Assembly: GCA_027365195.1 (NCBI GenBank)
Contig: DAHXNW010000312.1
Location: forward strand, 1 to 43,177
From: Acetobacteraceae bacterium
Lineage (GTDB): Bacteria > Pseudomonadota > Alphaproteobacteria > Acetobacterales > Acetobacteraceae
Direction of reading: 5' to 3'
DNA length: 43,177 nt
The position numbers and the translations under genes are program-made. The notes under the pieces were generated by a model. The model saw only the letters and a list, made by a program, of their open reading frames with translations, was not told the DNA's origin and made no database searches. Numbering within the stretch: position 1 is the first letter of the stretch; each line of letters starts with the position of its first letter. Below are positions 1 through 13,668 of this stretch, one piece after another.

Positions 1-209
1 GCGATGATCACCGCATCCGGCACCAGTTGGCCGGCCTCCATGATCGCCTTGGCCTGCGCACCGATGGCGCTGCCGGCGGCCACCTCCGCGCGCAGCATGT
101 CGCCGGTGGCAATCTGCACCAGATGATGTCTGGCCTGGAGACGTTTGGCCTGGGTTCCCTTGCCGGCACCCGGCGGGCCAAGCAGAATCAAGACCAGCCG
201 CTGGTTCAT
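1..209 (-). CDS. adk: Adenylate kinase, N-terminal part (runs off the window)
   Basis: Reverse-strand translation from 209 gives [25 protein letters not shown]...[12 protein letters not shown]-loop [13 protein letters not shown] overlap with the secY stop. Confidence 0.93.
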   Translation of the reverse strand, partial: MNQRLVLILLGPPGAGKGTQAKRLQARHHLVQIATGDMLRAEVAAGSAIGAQAKAIMEAGQLVPDAVII

Positions 210-1549
210 TTTCCTCGCCCTCGTCCGCGTGATTTGCGGATCAATCCCTCATATTGATGCGCCAGCAGATGCGACTGTACCTGCGTCACCGTATCCATCG
301 TCACCGAGACGATGATCATCAAGCTGGTGCCGCCAAAATAGAACGGCACGCCATAACGGCTGATCAACACCTCAGGCAGCAGGCACACGGCGGCGACATA
401 GAGCGCGCCAACCGTGGTCAGCCGGGTGAGCACATAATCGAAATAATCGGCGGTCGCCGCCCCCGGCCGGATGCCAGGGATGAAGCCGCCGTATTTCTTC
501 AGATTATCGGCGGTCTCCTGCGGGTTGAACACCACCGCCGTGTAGAAATAGGCGAAGAAGATGATCATGACCGCGTAGAACAGCATATAGAGCGGCTGGC
601 CATGCCCGAGCTGCACACCGATCCAGCTCAGCCAGCCCGGCGTGCCGCTGCGCGAAAACCCCGAAATCGTCGCCGGAATCAACAGGATCGAGCTGGCGAA
701 GATGGGCGGGATGACCCCGGCGGTATTCAGTTTGAGCGGCATATGGGTGGAATCGCCGCCGAACATGCGGGTGCCGACCTGGCGTTTGGGGTATTGCACC
801 ACAACACGGCGATGCGCCCGCTCCATGAACACGATGAAGGCGATCACGGCGACGGCGACCACGAAAAACCCGACGATGAACACCGGCGACAGCGCCCCGG
901 TGCGGCCGAGTTCGAGCAGATTGGCCAGCGCATGCGGCAGATTGGCGACGATGCCGGAGAAGATGATCAGGCTGATGCCATTGCCGACGCCGCGCGCGGT
1001 GATCTGCTCGCCGAGCCACATCAAAAACATCGTGCCGCCAACCAGGGTGACGACGCAGGACAGACGAAAGAACCAGCCGGGATCGATCACCGCCGGGCCG
1101 AAGCTGCCGCGCATGCTCTCGAGCCCGATCGCGATCCCGTAAGATTGGAAGATACCAATCACCACGGTGAGATAGCGGGTGTATTGGTTCATCTTCTTGC
1201 GCCCGCTCTCACCCTCTTTCTTGAGCGATTCGAGCGCGGGAATGGCCGCCGTCATCAACTGCACGATGATGCTGGCGCTGATATAGGGCATGATATTGAG
1301 GGCAAAGACCGTCATCCGGCCAAGCGCGCCCCCGGTGAACATGTTGAACATGCCCAGGATGCCGCCGCCGTTGCGCTGCAGCAATTCCCCCATCACCCCG
1401 GCATCGATGCCGGGGACAGGGATATAGGTGCCGATGCGATAGATGATCAGCGCGCCGAGCGTGAACCAGATCCGCTTGCGCAGTTCGGTCGCCTTGGAGA
1501 ACACGCCCAGATTGAAGTTCGCCGCCAGTTGTTCGGCCGCCGAAGCCAT
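206..1549 (-). CDS. secY: Preprotein translocase subunit SecY
   Basis: 447 aa multi-TM protein with SecY motifs ([26 protein letters not shown]); spc operon position. Confidence 0.98.
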   Translation of the reverse strand: MASAAEQLAANFNLGVFSKATELRKRIWFTLGALIIYRIGTYIPVPGIDAGVMGELLQRNGGGILGMFNMFTGGALGRMTVFALNIMPYISASIIVQLMTAAIPALESLKKEGESGRKKMNQYTRYLTVVIGIFQSYGIAIGLESMRGSFGPAVIDPGWFFRLSCVVTLVGGTMFLMWLGEQITARGVGNGISLIIFSGIVANLPHALANLLELGRTGALSPVFIVGFFVVAVAVIAFIVFMERAHRRVVVQYPKRQVGTRMFGGDSTHMPLKLNTAGVIPPIFASSILLIPATISGFSRSGTPGWLSWIGVQLGHGQPLYMLFYAVMIIFFAYFYTAVVFNPQETADNLKKYGGFIPGIRPGAATADYFDYVLTRLTTVGALYVAAVCLLPEVLISRYGVPFYFGGTSLMIIVSVTMDTVTQVQSHLLAHQYEGLIRKSRGRGRGK

Positions 1550-1696
1550 GCGCGTCCCTTCCCTAACAAGCGGCGCTAACCAGCCGAGGCGAGCGCTTCC
1601 CTGCCATTCATTTCAGTTTGCCGCTACAACCGGCAATACGCAAGCCAGGATGCGCTAACCCCGCCGCATGGCGGCACGCGAAACGGTGGTGGCGGC

Positions 1697-2182
1697 TCAG
1701 GCCGCCGCCGGCTCGGCCTTCGCGCGCGTGGTATGCACCACGCCGCCGGCCTGCTCTACCGCCGCGATCGCCGCGGCCGAGGCGCCGGAGACGGCAATCG
1801 TCACCGCCCGCGTGATCTCGCCCTTGGCGAGCAGGCGAATACCGGTCGCCTTGCCGCTACGCACCAACCCGGCGGCACGGATCATCGCCTCATCGACCGG
1901 CACCGTCGCATCCAGCCGACCGGCCGCAAACGCGCGCTCTAGCGTCCCGAGATTGAGCGGCGCATAGCTGATGCGGAACACGTTGACGAACCCGCGCTTC
2001 GGCAACCGGCGGTAGATCGGCAACTGGCCGCCCTCAAAACCGTTGAGGGCCACGCCCTCGCGTGCCTTCTGCCCCTTCACGCCCTTGCCCGAGGTCTTGC
2101 CTTTGCCCGAGCCGATCCCCCGGCCGAGCCGCTTCGACTTCAAATGGGCGCCGGGATTGTCACGCAATTCATTGAATTTCAT
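1697..2182 (-). CDS. rplO: 50S ribosomal protein L15
   Basis: [41 protein letters not shown]; synteny. Confidence 0.97.
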   Translation of the reverse strand: MKFNELRDNPGAHLKSKRLGRGIGSGKGKTSGKGVKGQKAREGVALNGFEGGQLPIYRRLPKRGFVNVFRISYAPLNLGTLERAFAAGRLDATVPVDEAMIRAAGLVRSGKATGIRLLAKGEITRAVTIAVSGASAAAIAAVEQAGGVVHTTRAKAEPAAA

Positions 2183-2222
2183 GGCACTTCCTTTGCCGTC
2201 GCGGGAATGCCCGCCAACGGAC

Positions 2223-2414
2223 TCAGCGTTCTGTCTCGACCCGCACCAGATGCGCCACCTTGGCGATCATCCCACGCACGGACGGCGTATCCTCGAGTTC
2301 GCGGGTTTGGCGCATCCGGCGCAGCCCGAGGCCGATCAGCGTCGCCCGCTGGTCCGGCTTGCGGCCCAGGCCGGAGGCGATCTGCGTCACCCGTAGCATG
2401 GGTCTCTCAGACAT
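2223..2414 (-). CDS. rpmD: 50S ribosomal protein L30
   Basis: [34 protein letters not shown]...; start trimmed from the supplied ORF. Confidence 0.93.
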   Translation of the reverse strand: MSERPMLRVTQIASGLGRKPDQRATLIGLGLRRMRQTRELEDTPSVRGMIAKVAHLVRVETER

Positions 2415-2979
2415 CGGCCACCTCCTGCGCCAGCGGCGCATCGCGGCGCCCGAGCAGATCGGCGACCTTCTTGCCCCGGCGCGACGCGACGGAACGCGGG
2501 CTGGCGCAGCGCTGCAACGCTGCGAAGGTGGCTTTCACCATGTTATGCGGATTGCGGCTGCCCAGGCTCTTCGCCACCACATCGCCGATGCCGAGGCTCT
2601 CGAACACGGCACGCATCGGTCCACCGGCGATGATGCCGGTGCCGGCCGCCGCCGAGCGAACCACCACCGAACCGGCACCGAACTGCCCCTGCACGTCGAA
2701 ATGCAATGTCCTGCCTTCCTTCATCGGCACACGGATCATCGTGCGCTTCGCCCGATCGGTCGCCTTGCGGATCGCCTCGGGCACTTCACGCGCCTTGCCC
2801 GCGCCATAGCCGACGCGCCCCTTCTGATCTCCAACGACGACGAGGGCGGCGAAAGCGAAACGCCGGCCACCTTTGACCACCTTGGCCACGCGATTGATCG
2901 TCACCAGCTTGTCGATCAATTCGTCGCCGCCGTCGCGATCACGCTCGCGGTTACGGCCATCCCTCGAATCACGCGCCAT
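2407..2979 (-). CDS. rpsE: 30S ribosomal protein S5
   Basis: [52 protein letters not shown]. Confidence 0.97.
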   Translation of the reverse strand: MARDSRDGRNRERDRDGGDELIDKLVTINRVAKVVKGGRRFAFAALVVVGDQKGRVGYGAGKAREVPEAIRKATDRAKRTMIRVPMKEGRTLHFDVQGQFGAGSVVVRSAAAGTGIIAGGPMRAVFESLGIGDVVAKSLGSRNPHNMVKATFAALQRCASPRSVASRRGKKVADLLGRRDAPLAQEVADV

Positions 2980-3002
2980 CGACTTGCTTCTCCCCTGGCC
3001 GC

Positions 3003-3365
3003 TCAGAACGCCAATCCGCCCTCGCGAGCGGCCTCCGCCAGGGCCTTGACCCGGCCGTGATACAGATATTCGCCGCGATCGAACACCACTTCGACGATCC
3101 CCGCCGCCTGCGCCCGCGCCGCCACCAGTTTGCCGACGGCGCTCGCCGCCGCCCGATCCGCCCCGGTCGACAGAGACTCGCGCAATTCCTTGTCGAGACT
3201 GGAGGCCGCGGCAAGCGTGCGGCCAGCGGCATCGTCGATCACCTGGGCGTAGATATTTTTGCCCGAACGGAACACCGACAGCCGGGGACGACCGGAGGAT
3301 TTGCGGCGCAACTGATGGCGCAGACGCTGCCGCCGGCGCAGTTTGCGTTCCTTGATATCGCTCAT
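3003..3365 (-). CDS. rplR: 50S ribosomal protein L18
   Basis: [45 protein letters not shown]; start trimmed. Confidence 0.96.
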   Translation of the reverse strand: MSDIKERKLRRRQRLRHQLRRKSSGRPRLSVFRSGKNIYAQVIDDAAGRTLAAASSLDKELRESLSTGADRAAASAVGKLVAARAQAAGIVEVVFDRGEYLYHGRVKALAEAAREGGLAF

Positions 3366-3366
3366 G

Positions 3367-3900
3367 TCACTTCTTCTTGCCCTGCTTGCGACGAATCGTC
3401 TCGGTATCGTATTTGACGCCCTTGCCCTTATACGGCTCAGGCTCGCGCCAGGCGCGAATTTCGGCCGCCACCTGTCCGACGAGGCGCTTATCGACTCCCT
3501 CGACCTTGATCGCCGTCGGCCGCTCGCAGACGATCTTGATGCCCGGCGGGATCGCATAGACCACATCATGCGAAAAGCCGAGATTCATCACCAGATTGCC
3601 GCCTTGCACCGCGGCACGATAACCGGTGCCGGTGATTTCCATCGACCGCACATAGCCGACCGAGACCCCCTTGACCATATTGGCCACCAGCGCCCGCGTG
3701 GTGCCCCACATCATCCGCGCCTGACGCTCGGAACCACGCGGTGCGATCGTCACGCTGGCGCCTTCGACACTGACATCGACCAGATCGGTGAGCGGCAGCG
3801 ACATCTGACCGAGCCGGCCCTTCGCGGTCAGTACCTGGTGCTCGACCGCGACCTCGACCCCGGCCGGCAGCGGCACCGGATATTTCCCTACACGAGACAT
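3367..3900 (-). CDS. rplF: 50S ribosomal protein L6
   Basis: [17 protein letters not shown]...[23 protein letters not shown]. Confidence 0.97.
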   Translation of the reverse strand: MSRVGKYPVPLPAGVEVAVEHQVLTAKGRLGQMSLPLTDLVDVSVEGASVTIAPRGSERQARMMWGTTRALVANMVKGVSVGYVRSMEITGTGYRAAVQGGNLVMNLGFSHDVVYAIPPGIKIVCERPTAIKVEGVDKRLVGQVAAEIRAWREPEPYKGKGVKYDTETIRRKQGKKK

Positions 3901-3912
3901 GCGATCAGCTCC

Positions 3913-4311
3913 TCAGAACACGCGGCACAGCACTTCGCCACCGACATTGGCGGCGCGTGCTTCCGCATCGCTCAAAACCCCGCGCGGCGTGGAGATGATC
4001 GAGATACCAAGCCCCGCATAAACTCGCGGTAGCTCCTTGATCTTTGAATACACCCGCCGCCCCGGCGTGGAGACGCGCGAGATCTCTTTGATCACCGGCT
4101 CACCCTCGTTATACTTCAACTCGATCCGCAAGCGCGCGACGCCAGGGCGCAATTCCTCGGCGGAAAAGCCACGAATGAACCCCTCGCGCTTGAGCACGTC
4201 GAGCACATTGGCGCGCAATTTCGACGCGGGCGCGACGCACATCGCATGGCGCGCACGCTGCGCGTTACGAATACGGGTGAGCATATCACCCAATGGATCG
4301 GAGACTGACAT
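3913..4311 (-). CDS. rpsH: 30S ribosomal protein S8
   Basis: MSVSDPLGDMLTRIRNAQRARH...GVLSDAEARAANVGGEVLCRVF; start trimmed. Confidence 0.96.
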   Translation of the reverse strand: MSVSDPLGDMLTRIRNAQRARHAMCVAPASKLRANVLDVLKREGFIRGFSAEELRPGVARLRIELKYNEGEPVIKEISRVSTPGRRVYSKIKELPRVYAGLGISIISTPRGVLSDAEARAANVGGEVLCRVF

Positions 4312-4319
4312 GATCCCCC

Positions 4320-4625
4320 CTACCAGCTCGCCTTGACCATGCCGGGGATCTGCCCGGCACTGGCGAGGTCGCGCAAGGCGATACGGCACAGCTTGAATTT
4401 CTTGTAGTTGCCACGCGAGCGACCGGTGAGTTCGCAGCGCAGCCGAACCCGCCCGGCCGCCCCGTTACGCGGCAGTTCCGCAAGCTTGATCGAGGCATTG
4501 AACCGATCCTCGACCGGCAGCGAACGATCCATCATGATCGCTTTCAAGGCCGCTCGTTTCGCCCGGTCGCGCGCCGCCATCACCTCACGCCGCTTGTTCC
4601 GATTAACCGCCGACGTCTTCGCCAT
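4320..4625 (-). CDS. rpsN: 30S ribosomal protein S14
   Basis: [14 protein letters not shown]...[26 protein letters not shown]. Confidence 0.96.
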   Translation of the reverse strand: MAKTSAVNRNKRREVMAARDRAKRAALKAIMMDRSLPVEDRFNASIKLAELPRNGAAGRVRLRCELTGRSRGNYKKFKLCRIALRDLASAGQIPGMVKASW

Positions 4626-4709
4626 CTAACCCTGCCCTCCGGAACGCATCGAGCTTACCCCGACCGTTTTCCAACACGCCTTTACCGTCACATTCCGCTC
4701 CACCACCGC

Positions 4710-5273
4710 TCACGCGGCAAAGGGAATCTGGAAGCCCTTCAATAAAGCCTTCGCCTCCGCATCGGTTTTTGCGGTGGTGACAAAAACGATATCCATCCCA
4801 CGGATGGCATCGACTTTGTCATAGACGATCTCGGGAAATACGATCTGCTCGCGCATACCCATCGCGAAATTGCCGCGCCCGTCGAAGCCTTTGCCGCCAA
4901 TGCCACGGAAATCGCGAACCCTGGGCAATGCGATCGTCACGAGACGATCGAGGAATTCGAACATCTTCGCGCGCCGCAACGTCACCTTGCAGCCGATCGG
5001 CAATCCTTCGCGAATTTTGAACCCTGCGATCGCCTTACGAGCCAGCGTTTTGACAGGCTTCTGGCCACTGATCAGTGCAAGCTCGGCAACTGCGGCATCG
5101 AGCTTCTTCTGATCGGCCGCTGCCTCACCAACACCCATGTTGATGACGATCTTTTCCAGACGTGGCACCTGCATCGGGTTGCGATAATTGAACTCCACCT
5201 GCAGCTTTGGCCGCAGTTCCTCGGTATAGAGCACCTGCATGCGCGGCCGGGTGGTGTGTTGCGTCTCGCCCAT
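4710..5273 (-). CDS. rplE: 50S ribosomal protein L5
   Basis: [25 protein letters not shown]...[26 protein letters not shown]; start chosen at [13 protein letters not shown]. Confidence 0.95.
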   Translation of the reverse strand: MGETQHTTRPRMQVLYTEELRPKLQVEFNYRNPMQVPRLEKIVINMGVGEAAADQKKLDAAVAELALISGQKPVKTLARKAIAGFKIREGLPIGCKVTLRRAKMFEFLDRLVTIALPRVRDFRGIGGKGFDGRGNFAMGMREQIVFPEIVYDKVDAIRGMDIVFVTTAKTDAEAKALLKGFQIPFAA

Positions 5274-5283
5274 CGTTCGATCC

Positions 5284-5604
5284 TCAGCTCTCGAGCGCTT
5301 CGCCACTGCGCTTTGCGATCCGCATCTTGCGGCCGTCGGCGAGCACACGGAAACCGATCCGCGTCGGCTTGTCGGTTTTCGGATCGATCAGCATCAGATT
5401 GGACAGATGGATCGACGCCTCGCGCTCGATGATCCCACCCTGCTGGCCGACCGATGTCGCCTTGGTGTGCCGTTTGACCAGCGCCACACCCTGTACCACG
5501 GCGCGCTCATCTTTCGGCAGCACACGCAACACTTCCCCGCGCCGCCCTTTGCTGCTGCCGCTGATCACTTCGACCCGGTCGCCTTTACGAATTCTCGCGG
5601 CCAT
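5284..5604 (-). CDS. rplX: 50S ribosomal protein L24
   Basis: [46 protein letters not shown]. Confidence 0.96.
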   Translation of the reverse strand: MAARIRKGDRVEVISGSSKGRRGEVLRVLPKDERAVVQGVALVKRHTKATSVGQQGGIIEREASIHLSNLMLIDPKTDKPTRIGFRVLADGRKMRIAKRSGEALES

Positions 5605-5607
5605 GGC

Positions 5608-5976
5608 TCACAGCACCTCCGGCGCCAGACTGATGATCTTCATGAAACGCCGGGCGCGCAATTCGCGCACCACCGGGCCAAAAATGCGCGTACCGATCGG
5701 CTCCATCTGCTTGTTGATCAAAACGGCTGCATTCCGATCGAAGCGGATCGCGCTGCCATCGGTGCGACGCACCGGAAAGGAGGTACGCACGATGACCGCC
5801 TGATGCACATCCCCCTTCTTCACCTTGCCGCGCGGAATCGCATCCTTGATCGAAACCACGATCACATCGCCGACCGAAGCGGTCTTGCGCTTCGAGCCAC
5901 CCAACACCTTGATGCACTGCACGCGACGCGCACCGGAATTATCCGCCACATCGAGATTGGTCTCGGGATGAATCAT
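5608..5976 (-). CDS. rplN: 50S ribosomal protein L14
   Basis: [44 protein letters not shown]. Confidence 0.97.
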   Translation of the reverse strand: MIHPETNLDVADNSGARRVQCIKVLGGSKRKTASVGDVIVVSIKDAIPRGKVKKGDVHQAVIVRTSFPVRRTDGSAIRFDRNAAVLINKQMEPIGTRIFGPVVRELRARRFMKIISLAPEVL

Positions 5977-6260
5977 CGACCGGCCGCCTCTTTCTCGGGA
6001 AGAACGACGTCGGCCGACAGCGGCTCGCCATTACGTTCGACCACCATCCAAGTCTTGCGCTTACTGATCGGCGGGCACTCGATGATGCGCACGAGATCGC
6101 CTTCACGACACAGATTGACCTCGTCATGCGCCGCATATTTTTTAGAGCGGCGAATGAATTTTTTATACAGCGGATGCATGATGCGCCGATCGACGAGCAC
6201 CGTCACCGTCTTATCCATCTTGTCGCTGGTCACCCGGCCAGCGAGAACGCGCCTCGGCAT
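5973..6260 (-). CDS. rpsQ: 30S ribosomal protein S17
   Basis: [47 protein letters not shown]. Confidence 0.96.
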   Translation of the reverse strand: MPRRVLAGRVTSDKMDKTVTVLVDRRIMHPLYKKFIRRSKKYAAHDEVNLCREGDLVRIIECPPISKRKTWMVVERNGEPLSADVVLPEKEAAGR

Positions 6261-6271
6261 TGCGCCTCTCC

Positions 6272-6511
6272 CTACAAACTTTGCCCAGAGCGTGGCTCTG
6301 GAGCGACAGATTTCCCGACCGCCGACGATTTCTGCGTCAGCATCGTCTTCACCCGCGCGATGTCACGACGCACCACCTTGACGCGTGCGGTGTTGGTCTG
6401 CGGCGCCGTCACCTTCTGGAAGCGAAGATTGAATTGCTCCTTGCGCAGATCGAGCAGAAGAGACGCGAGCTCATCGCCAGTCTTCGCGCGCATATCAGCA
6501 GCCTTGGCCAT
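6272..6511 (-). CDS. rpmC: 50S ribosomal protein L29
   Basis: [46 protein letters not shown]. Confidence 0.95.
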   Translation of the reverse strand: MAKAADMRAKTGDELASLLLDLRKEQFNLRFQKVTAPQTNTARVKVVRRDIARVKTMLTQKSSAVGKSVAPEPRSGQSL

Positions 6512-6513
6512 CG

Positions 6514-6930
6514 TTATGCATCCCCGATACGGGTCACGAATTTCGTCTTGATCGGCAATTTCGCCGCTCCCAGTGTCAACGCTTCCTGCGCGACGTCGCT
6601 ACCCACGCCATCGATCTCGAACATGATGCGACCCGGCTTCACGCGACAGACCCAGAATTCCGGGCTACCTTTACCCGAGCCCATGCGCACTTCGGCAGGC
6701 TTCGTCGAGACCGGGACGTCGGGAAAAATCCTGATCCACACACGCCCGGCGCGCTTCATGGCACGCGTGATGGCACGCCGCGCGGACTCGATCTGCCGCG
6801 CCGTCACCCGCTCCGGCTCAAGCGCCTTGAGACCATAGGTGCCGAAATTGAGGGTCGTTCCCCCTTTGGCGAGACCGTGGATACGGCCCTTGTGAGCCTT
6901 ACGAAATTTAGTGCGTTTTGGAGAAAGCAT
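6514..6930 (-). CDS. rplP: 50S ribosomal protein L16
   Basis: [56 protein letters not shown]. Confidence 0.97.
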   Translation of the reverse strand: MLSPKRTKFRKAHKGRIHGLAKGGTTLNFGTYGLKALEPERVTARQIESARRAITRAMKRAGRVWIRIFPDVPVSTKPAEVRMGSGKGSPEFWVCRVKPGRIMFEIDGVGSDVAQEALTLGAAKLPIKTKFVTRIGDA

Positions 6931-6942
6931 CTTCGTCTGCCC

Positions 6943-7620
6943 TCAGCGCTGCGGCGCTTGCTCTGCGGCGCGCCTGTCTTGCGCCATCGGATCATGCGCC
7001 AGAATTTCGCCCTTGAAGATCCACACTTTCACGCCGCATGTCCCATACGTCGTCTTTGCCGTGGCAACACCAAAATCAATATCGGCGCGCAATGTATGTA
7101 GCGGCACGCGTCCCTCACGATACCACTCGACGCGGGCAATTTCCGCGCCACCCAGCCGGCCACCGCAATTGATGCGAATGCCCTGGGCACCCAGCCGCAT
7201 CGCCGACTGTACGGCGCGCTTCATTGCCCGCCGAAACGCCACGCGCCGTTCGAGCTGCTGCGCGATGTTTTCAGCAACCAGCGTCGCATCAATTTCCGGC
7301 TTGCGAATCTCGACGATATTCAACGAAACTTCCGACTTTGCCATCACGCCCAACTCGCGGCGCAATACTTCGATATCCTGCCCCTTACGACCGATGACGA
7401 CGCCGGGACGCGCCGCATAGATCGTCACGCGGGGCTTTTTCGCCGGCCGTTCGATCACCACACGAGAGACGCCGGCGCCGGACAATTTGCCACGCAAATA
7501 GGAGCGCAGCTTCAGATCGTCATGCAACAGCTTCGCGTAATCCGCGCCAGCGAACCAGCGACTATCCCACGTCCGATTGATGCCGAGACGCAGCCCGATC
7601 GGGTTGACTTTATGACCCAT
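6943..7620 (-). CDS. rpsC: 30S ribosomal protein S3
   Basis: [27 protein letters not shown]-domain region [18 protein letters not shown]. Confidence 0.97.
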   Translation of the reverse strand: MGHKVNPIGLRLGINRTWDSRWFAGADYAKLLHDDLKLRSYLRGKLSGAGVSRVVIERPAKKPRVTIYAARPGVVIGRKGQDIEVLRRELGVMAKSEVSLNIVEIRKPEIDATLVAENIAQQLERRVAFRRAMKRAVQSAMRLGAQGIRINCGGRLGGAEIARVEWYREGRVPLHTLRADIDFGVATAKTTYGTCGVKVWIFKGEILAHDPMAQDRRAAEQAPQR

Positions 7621-7622
7621 GA

Positions 7623-8033
7623 CTAAGCCTTCCTTCCCTGGGCGGAAACGGCGGCATCTTCCGCCTCACGCTCGGCGACGATAATGCGCAGATTGCTGAA
7701 CCACTTCTCGATGCGCGAAGAACGTCCCCGGCCACGGGCATGAAACCGCCGCATCACGACCGCGCGCCCAACTTCGGCCTTGGTGACGACCAGACGATCG
7801 ACGTCCAGCCGATGGTTGTTCTCCGCGTTGGCAATCGCGCTCTCCAGCGCCTTCCTTACATCCTGCGCAATCCGGCGCTTGCTGAACGTAAGCGTGGAGA
7901 CGGCGGCGGCCGCAGGTAGATTGCGAATCATTCCCGCCACCAGATTGAGCTTGCGAGGGCTGACGCGCAGATTATTCAAGATCGCCTGCGCCTCGTTGTC
8001 GAGCAGCAGTCGCGGATGTTTCGGCTTGCTCAT
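7623..8033 (-). CDS. rplV: 50S ribosomal protein L22
   Basis: [55 protein letters not shown]. Confidence 0.97.
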   Translation of the reverse strand: MSKPKHPRLLLDNEAQAILNNLRVSPRKLNLVAGMIRNLPAAAAVSTLTFSKRRIAQDVRKALESAIANAENNHRLDVDRLVVTKAEVGRAVVMRRFHARGRGRSSRIEKWFSNLRIIVAEREAEDAAVSAQGRKA

Positions 8034-8034
8034 G

Positions 8035-8313
8035 TCAGCCCCGCTTTACCTTCTTATCGGCCGAATGGCCGGTGAACGTCCGCGTTGGTGAAAATTCACC
8101 AAAACGATGTCCGACCATGTTTTCCGAGACCTGGACCGGCAAAAATTTGTGGCCGTTGTAGACCCCGAACGTCAGCCCGACGAACTGCGGCAAGATGGTC
8201 GACCGGCGCGACCAGATCTTGATGATTTCGTTGCGGCTCGACTCGCGGGCGACTTCCGCCTTTTTGAGCAGATACCCATCGACGAACGGGCCTTTCCAGA
8301 CGGAACGTGCCAT
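8035..8313 (-). CDS. rpsS: 30S ribosomal protein S19
   Basis: [20 protein letters not shown]...[25 protein letters not shown]; start trimmed. Confidence 0.96.
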   Translation of the reverse strand: MARSVWKGPFVDGYLLKKAEVARESSRNEIIKIWSRRSTILPQFVGLTFGVYNGHKFLPVQVSENMVGHRFGEFSPTRTFTGHSADKKVKRG

Positions 8314-8317
8314 GATG

Positions 8318-9151
8318 TCAGCCTTTGCCCTTGTTACGTCCACGCACGATCATCGAATCCGTGCGCTTGTTCGCCCGGGTCTTGTAACCCTTCGTCGGCT
8401 TGCCCCAGGGCGTCACCGGATGACGGCCACCGGATGTCCGCCCTTCACCGCCACCATGCGGATGATCAACCGGGTTCATCACCACGCCACGATTATGTGG
8501 CCGCCGGCCCAACCAGCGCTGCCGACCGGCTTTGCCGATATGCGCATTGGAGTTGTCCGGATTGGATACCGCACCGATACTGGCCATGCATTCGGCGCGA
8601 ACCACCCGCAACTCGCCAGACGTCAACTTGATCTGTGCATAGCCCGAGTCTTTACCGACCAATTGCGCATAAGTACCCGCCGCCCGGGCCAGCTTGCCAC
8701 CCGCTCCAACCTTGAGTTCGATGTTATGGATGATGGTGCCGACAGGAATCGCAGCAAGCGGCATGGCATTCCCCGGCTTGATGTCAACCCGGCTGCCAGC
8801 CATCACGACATCGCCGGCACGCAAACGCTGTGGCGCGAGTATATAGGCGAGTTCACCGTCCTGATACTTGATCAGAGCGATGAAGGCGGAACGATTGGGA
8901 TCGTATTCCAACCGTTCGACACTCGCCTGCATATCCATTTTGCGACGTTTGAAATCAACATAGCGATACGATTGCTTATGGCCGCCACCACGAAAGCGCG
9001 AGGTGATATGGCCATGATTATTACGCCCGCCGGTGCCGATTTTGCCCTCGCTGAGCGCTTTTACCGGCTTACCCTTCCAAAGCTCGGAACGAGCAACCAG
9101 GATCGTGCCGCGCAGGCTTGGCGTCACTGGATTGAAATGCTTGAGTGCCAT
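8318..9151 (-). CDS. rplB: 50S ribosomal protein L2
   Basis: [19 protein letters not shown]...[34 protein letters not shown]. Confidence 0.98.
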   Translation of the reverse strand: MALKHFNPVTPSLRGTILVARSELWKGKPVKALSEGKIGTGGRNNHGHITSRFRGGGHKQSYRYVDFKRRKMDMQASVERLEYDPNRSAFIALIKYQDGELAYILAPQRLRAGDVVMAGSRVDIKPGNAMPLAAIPVGTIIHNIELKVGAGGKLARAAGTYAQLVGKDSGYAQIKLTSGELRVVRAECMASIGAVSNPDNSNAHIGKAGRQRWLGRRPHNRGVVMNPVDHPHGGGEGRTSGGRHPVTPWGKPTKGYKTRANKRTDSMIVRGRNKGKG

Positions 9152-9176
9152 CGCCGTATCCCCAGATCCTTGACCG

Positions 9177-9524
9177 TCAGCTCAGGCCGTTCGAGAGATC
9201 AACCGACTGACCCTCGGCAAGTTGAACATAGGCTTTCTTGACATCACTGCGCTGGCCGGGACGACCGCGAAAGCGCTTCGACTTTCCTTTTACCAGGACG
9301 GTGTTGACGGCGAGAACCTTCACGCCGAACAACCCTTCGACGGAAGCCTTGATCTGGGGTTTGCTGGAGTCTATCGCCACACGAAACACCAGTTGGTTTT
9401 TCTCGCCGACCAATGTGGCCTTTTCGGTCACGACCGGTGAACGCACGATCTGGTACATGCTCTCACGACTCAGATTGGCCGCATCACGACGCGCGGTCTG
9501 GCCGCGCAGCAACGGCGAACTCAT
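9177..9524 (-). CDS. rplW: 50S ribosomal protein L23
   Basis: [51 protein letters not shown]; exact start uncertain (MYQIV is an alternative). Confidence 0.94.
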   Translation of the reverse strand: MSSPLLRGQTARRDAANLSRESMYQIVRSPVVTEKATLVGEKNQLVFRVAIDSSKPQIKASVEGLFGVKVLAVNTVLVKGKSKRFRGRPGQRSDVKKAYVQLAEGQSVDLSNGLS

Positions 9525-10165
9525 GGCGAAACCTCCCCGATCAGACGCCGTTCGAGAGCGGCCACCCCGTTACGGGTCAGCACCAGAACATCATGGTTGA
9601 GAATATCGTAGACATTCGCGCCGGCCGCCGGAAGGATATCGAATTCATGCAGATTGCGGCACGCGAGTTGTGTCGATACATCGACCTCATGATCGACGAT
9701 CAGCGCCGAACGCCAGCCGAACGAGAGTGCGCGACGATGGAATTCCTTCGTCTTCGCGACACAGGTGACGTTGTCCAGAACCACAAGCTTGCCCTCCGCC
9801 TGCTTCTGCGACAGCGCCGAAATCAGCCCGAGACGGCGGATTTTCTTGGGCAGATCAGAGCCATGATCACGCACCACCGGCCCATGCACCACACCGCCGG
9901 TGCGAAACTGTGGCGCGCGCAAGCTGCCCTGACGCGCGTTACCGGTGCCTTTCTGCTTGTACGGCTTGCGCGTGGTTCCGGAGACCTCGCCCATGCCCTT
10001 CGTGCGATGATTACCGCTCCGCCGGGCGGCCAACTGCCAACGCACCACACGCGCCATGATGTCGAGTCGCGGCGCCTGGCCGAAAATCGCCTCGGGTAGT
10101 TCGGACATTCCGGCATCGCCGTTGTCGAACGTCTTTACGGAGATCTGCACTTTGCTTTTCCTCAA
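9521..10165 (-). CDS. rplD: 50S ribosomal protein L4
   Basis: [55 protein letters not shown]; start uncertain. Confidence 0.95.
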   Translation of the reverse strand: MRKSKVQISVKTFDNGDAGMSELPEAIFGQAPRLDIMARVVRWQLAARRSGNHRTKGMGEVSGTTRKPYKQKGTGNARQGSLRAPQFRTGGVVHGPVVRDHGSDLPKKIRRLGLISALSQKQAEGKLVVLDNVTCVAKTKEFHRRALSFGWRSALIVDHEVDVSTQLACRNLHEFDILPAAGANVYDILNHDVLVLTRNGVAALERRLIGEVSP

Positions 10166-10839
10166 CCAACCAGCGCTGCCGGAAACGGCACATCGGCCGG
10201 TAGCGGCTTCTTGACGGCGTCGCGCACGAAAACCCAGCCGCCCTTGCCACCCGATACGGCACCCTTGACCATCAGCAATCCCTTGCCAGCATCGACCAGC
10301 GCCACTTCGAGATTGAGCGTGGTAATCCGCTTGTCACCGAGGTGGCCTGCCATTTTCTTGTTCTTGAATGTCTTGCCCGGATCCTGGCGGTTGCCGGTCG
10401 AACCGTGGCTGCGATGGCTGATCGAAACGCCATGGCTCGCTTCCAGACCGGCGAAGTTCCAGCGTTTCATCGCACCGGCAAATCCCTTGCCCTTCGACAC
10501 CCCGGCCACGTCGACTTTCTGCCCGACCGTGAAATGCGCCGCAGATAATTGTGCGCCCACTTCGAGCATCGCGTCCGGCGTCACCCGGCACTCGACCAGC
10601 TTCTTTTTCGGCTCGACCTTGGCCTGTGCGAAATGGCCTTTATTCGGCTTGGTGACATTTTTCACCTTTGCCACCCCGGCACCGAGTTGCAGTGCCACAT
10701 AGCCATCCCGTTCCATCGTCCGTGCGGCGACGACCTGCAAGGCATCGACATGCAGGACCGTCACCGGGACATGGGTTCCGTCATCGAGGAAGATGCGTGT
10801 CATCCCCAGTTTTTGCGCCAGCAGTCCCGACCGCATCAC
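10162..10839 (-). CDS. rplC: 50S ribosomal protein L3
   Basis: [17 protein letters not shown]...[43 protein letters not shown]. Confidence 0.97.
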   Translation of the reverse strand: MMRSGLLAQKLGMTRIFLDDGTHVPVTVLHVDALQVVAARTMERDGYVALQLGAGVAKVKNVTKPNKGHFAQAKVEPKKKLVECRVTPDAMLEVGAQLSAAHFTVGQKVDVAGVSKGKGFAGAMKRWNFAGLEASHGVSISHRSHGSTGNRQDPGKTFKNKKMAGHLGDKRITTLNLEVALVDAGKGLLMVKGAVSGGKGGWVFVRDAVKKPLPADVPFPAALVG

Positions 10840-10847
10840 CCTACCCC

Positions 10848-11156
10848 TTAAATCTTGATCTCGACATCGACGCCCGCGGCGAGGTCGAGCTTCATCAGCG
10901 CGTCCACGGTCTGCGGTGTCGGCTCGACGATGTCGAGCAAGCGGCGATGCGTTCGGATTTCAAACTGCTCACGGCTTTTCTTGTCGACATGCGGTGAGCG
11001 ATTGACCGTGAAACGCTCGATATGCGTGGGCAGCGGAATCGGGCCGCGCACGCGCGCCCCGGTCCGCTTCGCCGTATTCACGATCTCCTTGGTGCTGGAG
11101 TCGAGCACTCGGTGATCATAGGCTTTGAGCCGAATGCGGATATTCTGATTATCCAT
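10848..11156 (-). CDS. rpsJ: 30S ribosomal protein S10
   Basis: [76 protein letters not shown]; start trimmed. Confidence 0.97.
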   Translation of the reverse strand: MDNQNIRIRLKAYDHRVLDSSTKEIVNTAKRTGARVRGPIPLPTHIERFTVNRSPHVDKKSREQFEIRTHRRLLDIVEPTPQTVDALMKLDLAAGVDVEIKI

Positions 11157-11193
11157 ATCTCTCGTTCCAGCTTGACGAAGCAGCGCCCGATGG

Positions 11194-12384
<1,191 letters not shown>

Positions 12385-12431
12385 CGTCCTATGCTCCGTT
12401 CCCGCGTCTCGTCCAGGGTTGGGTTGAAAAT

Positions 12432-12908
12432 CTACCAGCGATAATGGCTGAATGCCTTGTTCGCTTCGGCCATGCGGTGGGTGTCTTCGCGCTTTTTCAC
12501 CGCGGAGCCACGATTGTTGACCGCATCCATCAGTTCGTTCGACAACCGGTCTTCCATCGTGTGCTCGCCGCGCTTGCGCGCCGCATCGATGATCCAGCGA
12601 ATCGCCAGCGCCTGCCGACGCTCGATCCGCACTTCCACCGGCACCTGATAAGTCGCCCCGCCCACACGGCGCGAGCGGACTTCCACCGCCGGCTTGACGT
12701 TGTCAAGCGCCTCGTGAAACATCCGTACCGGATCGGCGGCCGCACCACCGCGCTTTTTCATCACATCGAGAGCGCCATAGACGATGCCTTCGGCGGCCGA
12801 TTTCTTGCCGTCGTACATCAGCGCGTTCATGAAACGCGCAATGACGGTATCGCCGAATTTGGCGTCCGGGAGGGTTTCGCGCTTGACCGCGCGGTGGCGA
12901 CGACTCAT
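12432..12908 (-). CDS. rpsG: 30S ribosomal protein S7
   Basis: [48 protein letters not shown]. Confidence 0.98.
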   Translation of the reverse strand: MSRRHRAVKRETLPDAKFGDTVIARFMNALMYDGKKSAAEGIVYGALDVMKKRGGAAADPVRMFHEALDNVKPAVEVRSRRVGGATYQVPVEVRIERRQALAIRWIIDAARKRGEHTMEDRLSNELMDAVNNRGSAVKKREDTHRMAEANKAFSHYRW

Positions 12909-12920
12909 CTGAGAACTCCT

Positions 12921-13292
12921 CTACTTCGGCCGCTTCGCGCCGTACAGCGAACGCCGCTGACGGCGCTTGGCGATACCCTGGGTATCGAGCACGCCGCGCA
13001 GGATGTGATAGCGCACACCCGGCAGATCCTTCACGCGGCCGCCGCGGATCAGCACGACGCTGTGTTCCTGCAGATTATGTCCCTCGCCGGGGATGTAGCT
13101 CACCACTTCATAGCCGTTGGTGAGGCGAACCTTGGCGACTTTACGCAGGGCGGAGTTCGGCTTCTTCGGTGTCGTCGTGTAGACGCGCGTGCATACGCCG
13201 CGCTTCTGCGGACAGCCCTGTAGAGCCGGCACCTTGTTGCGCGTCTTACTGGGCTCGCGCCCTTTGGTAATCAACTGGTTGATGGTCGGCAT
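12921..13292 (-). CDS. rpsL: 30S ribosomal protein S12
   Basis: [60 protein letters not shown]. Confidence 0.99.
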   Translation of the reverse strand: MPTINQLITKGREPSKTRNKVPALQGCPQKRGVCTRVYTTTPKKPNSALRKVAKVRLTNGYEVVSYIPGEGHNLQEHSVVLIRGGRVKDLPGVRYHILRGVLDTQGIAKRRQRRSLYGAKRPK

Positions 13293-13560
13293 CGGCCTAC
13301 CTGTCCCTAAACACCTGCGTCACACCCCGACCCCGCCATCTCACAGCCAAGCGCCCGAACAGGGTGCATCCCCCGCGCGGGCTCTCTCCTCGATACGCAG
13401 CCTGGGCCAACGTGAGGTTGGCGGCACCGCATACTGTGGCGACTGTCGATGACGGCAGGCCCGAAGAGCGATCAGGCCGGCCGAGGGGGCGGAAACTAGT
13501 GGCGGGATTTTACGAAGTCAAGCAGCGCGGCGGAGGGACGGGTTCGATTTGCAAAAGCTG

Positions 13561-13638
13561 GCACCGGCCCGCACCCCCACCCGGCCACCCACGGCAGTAT
13601 ACGCGCATGGGTGGCCGGGTGGGGGCGCGGGCCGGTGC
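13561..13638 (+). repeat. Palindromic intergenic repeat, copy 1
   Basis: 31-nt arm GCACCGGCCCGCACCCCCACCCGGCCACCCA and right arm TGGGTGGCCGGGTGGGGGCGCGGGCCGGTGC (one mismatch), loop cggcagtatacgcgca; shares arms and loop with the other two copies. Confidence 0.93.
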
Positions 13639-13668
13639 CGGCTCGAGCGATCACGCCGCCTTGAGCGA

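Noticed and set aside
254-1579. 441-aa plus-strand ORF opposite secY
   Set aside because: H/D/R/Q-rich shadow translation of the secY antisense strand.
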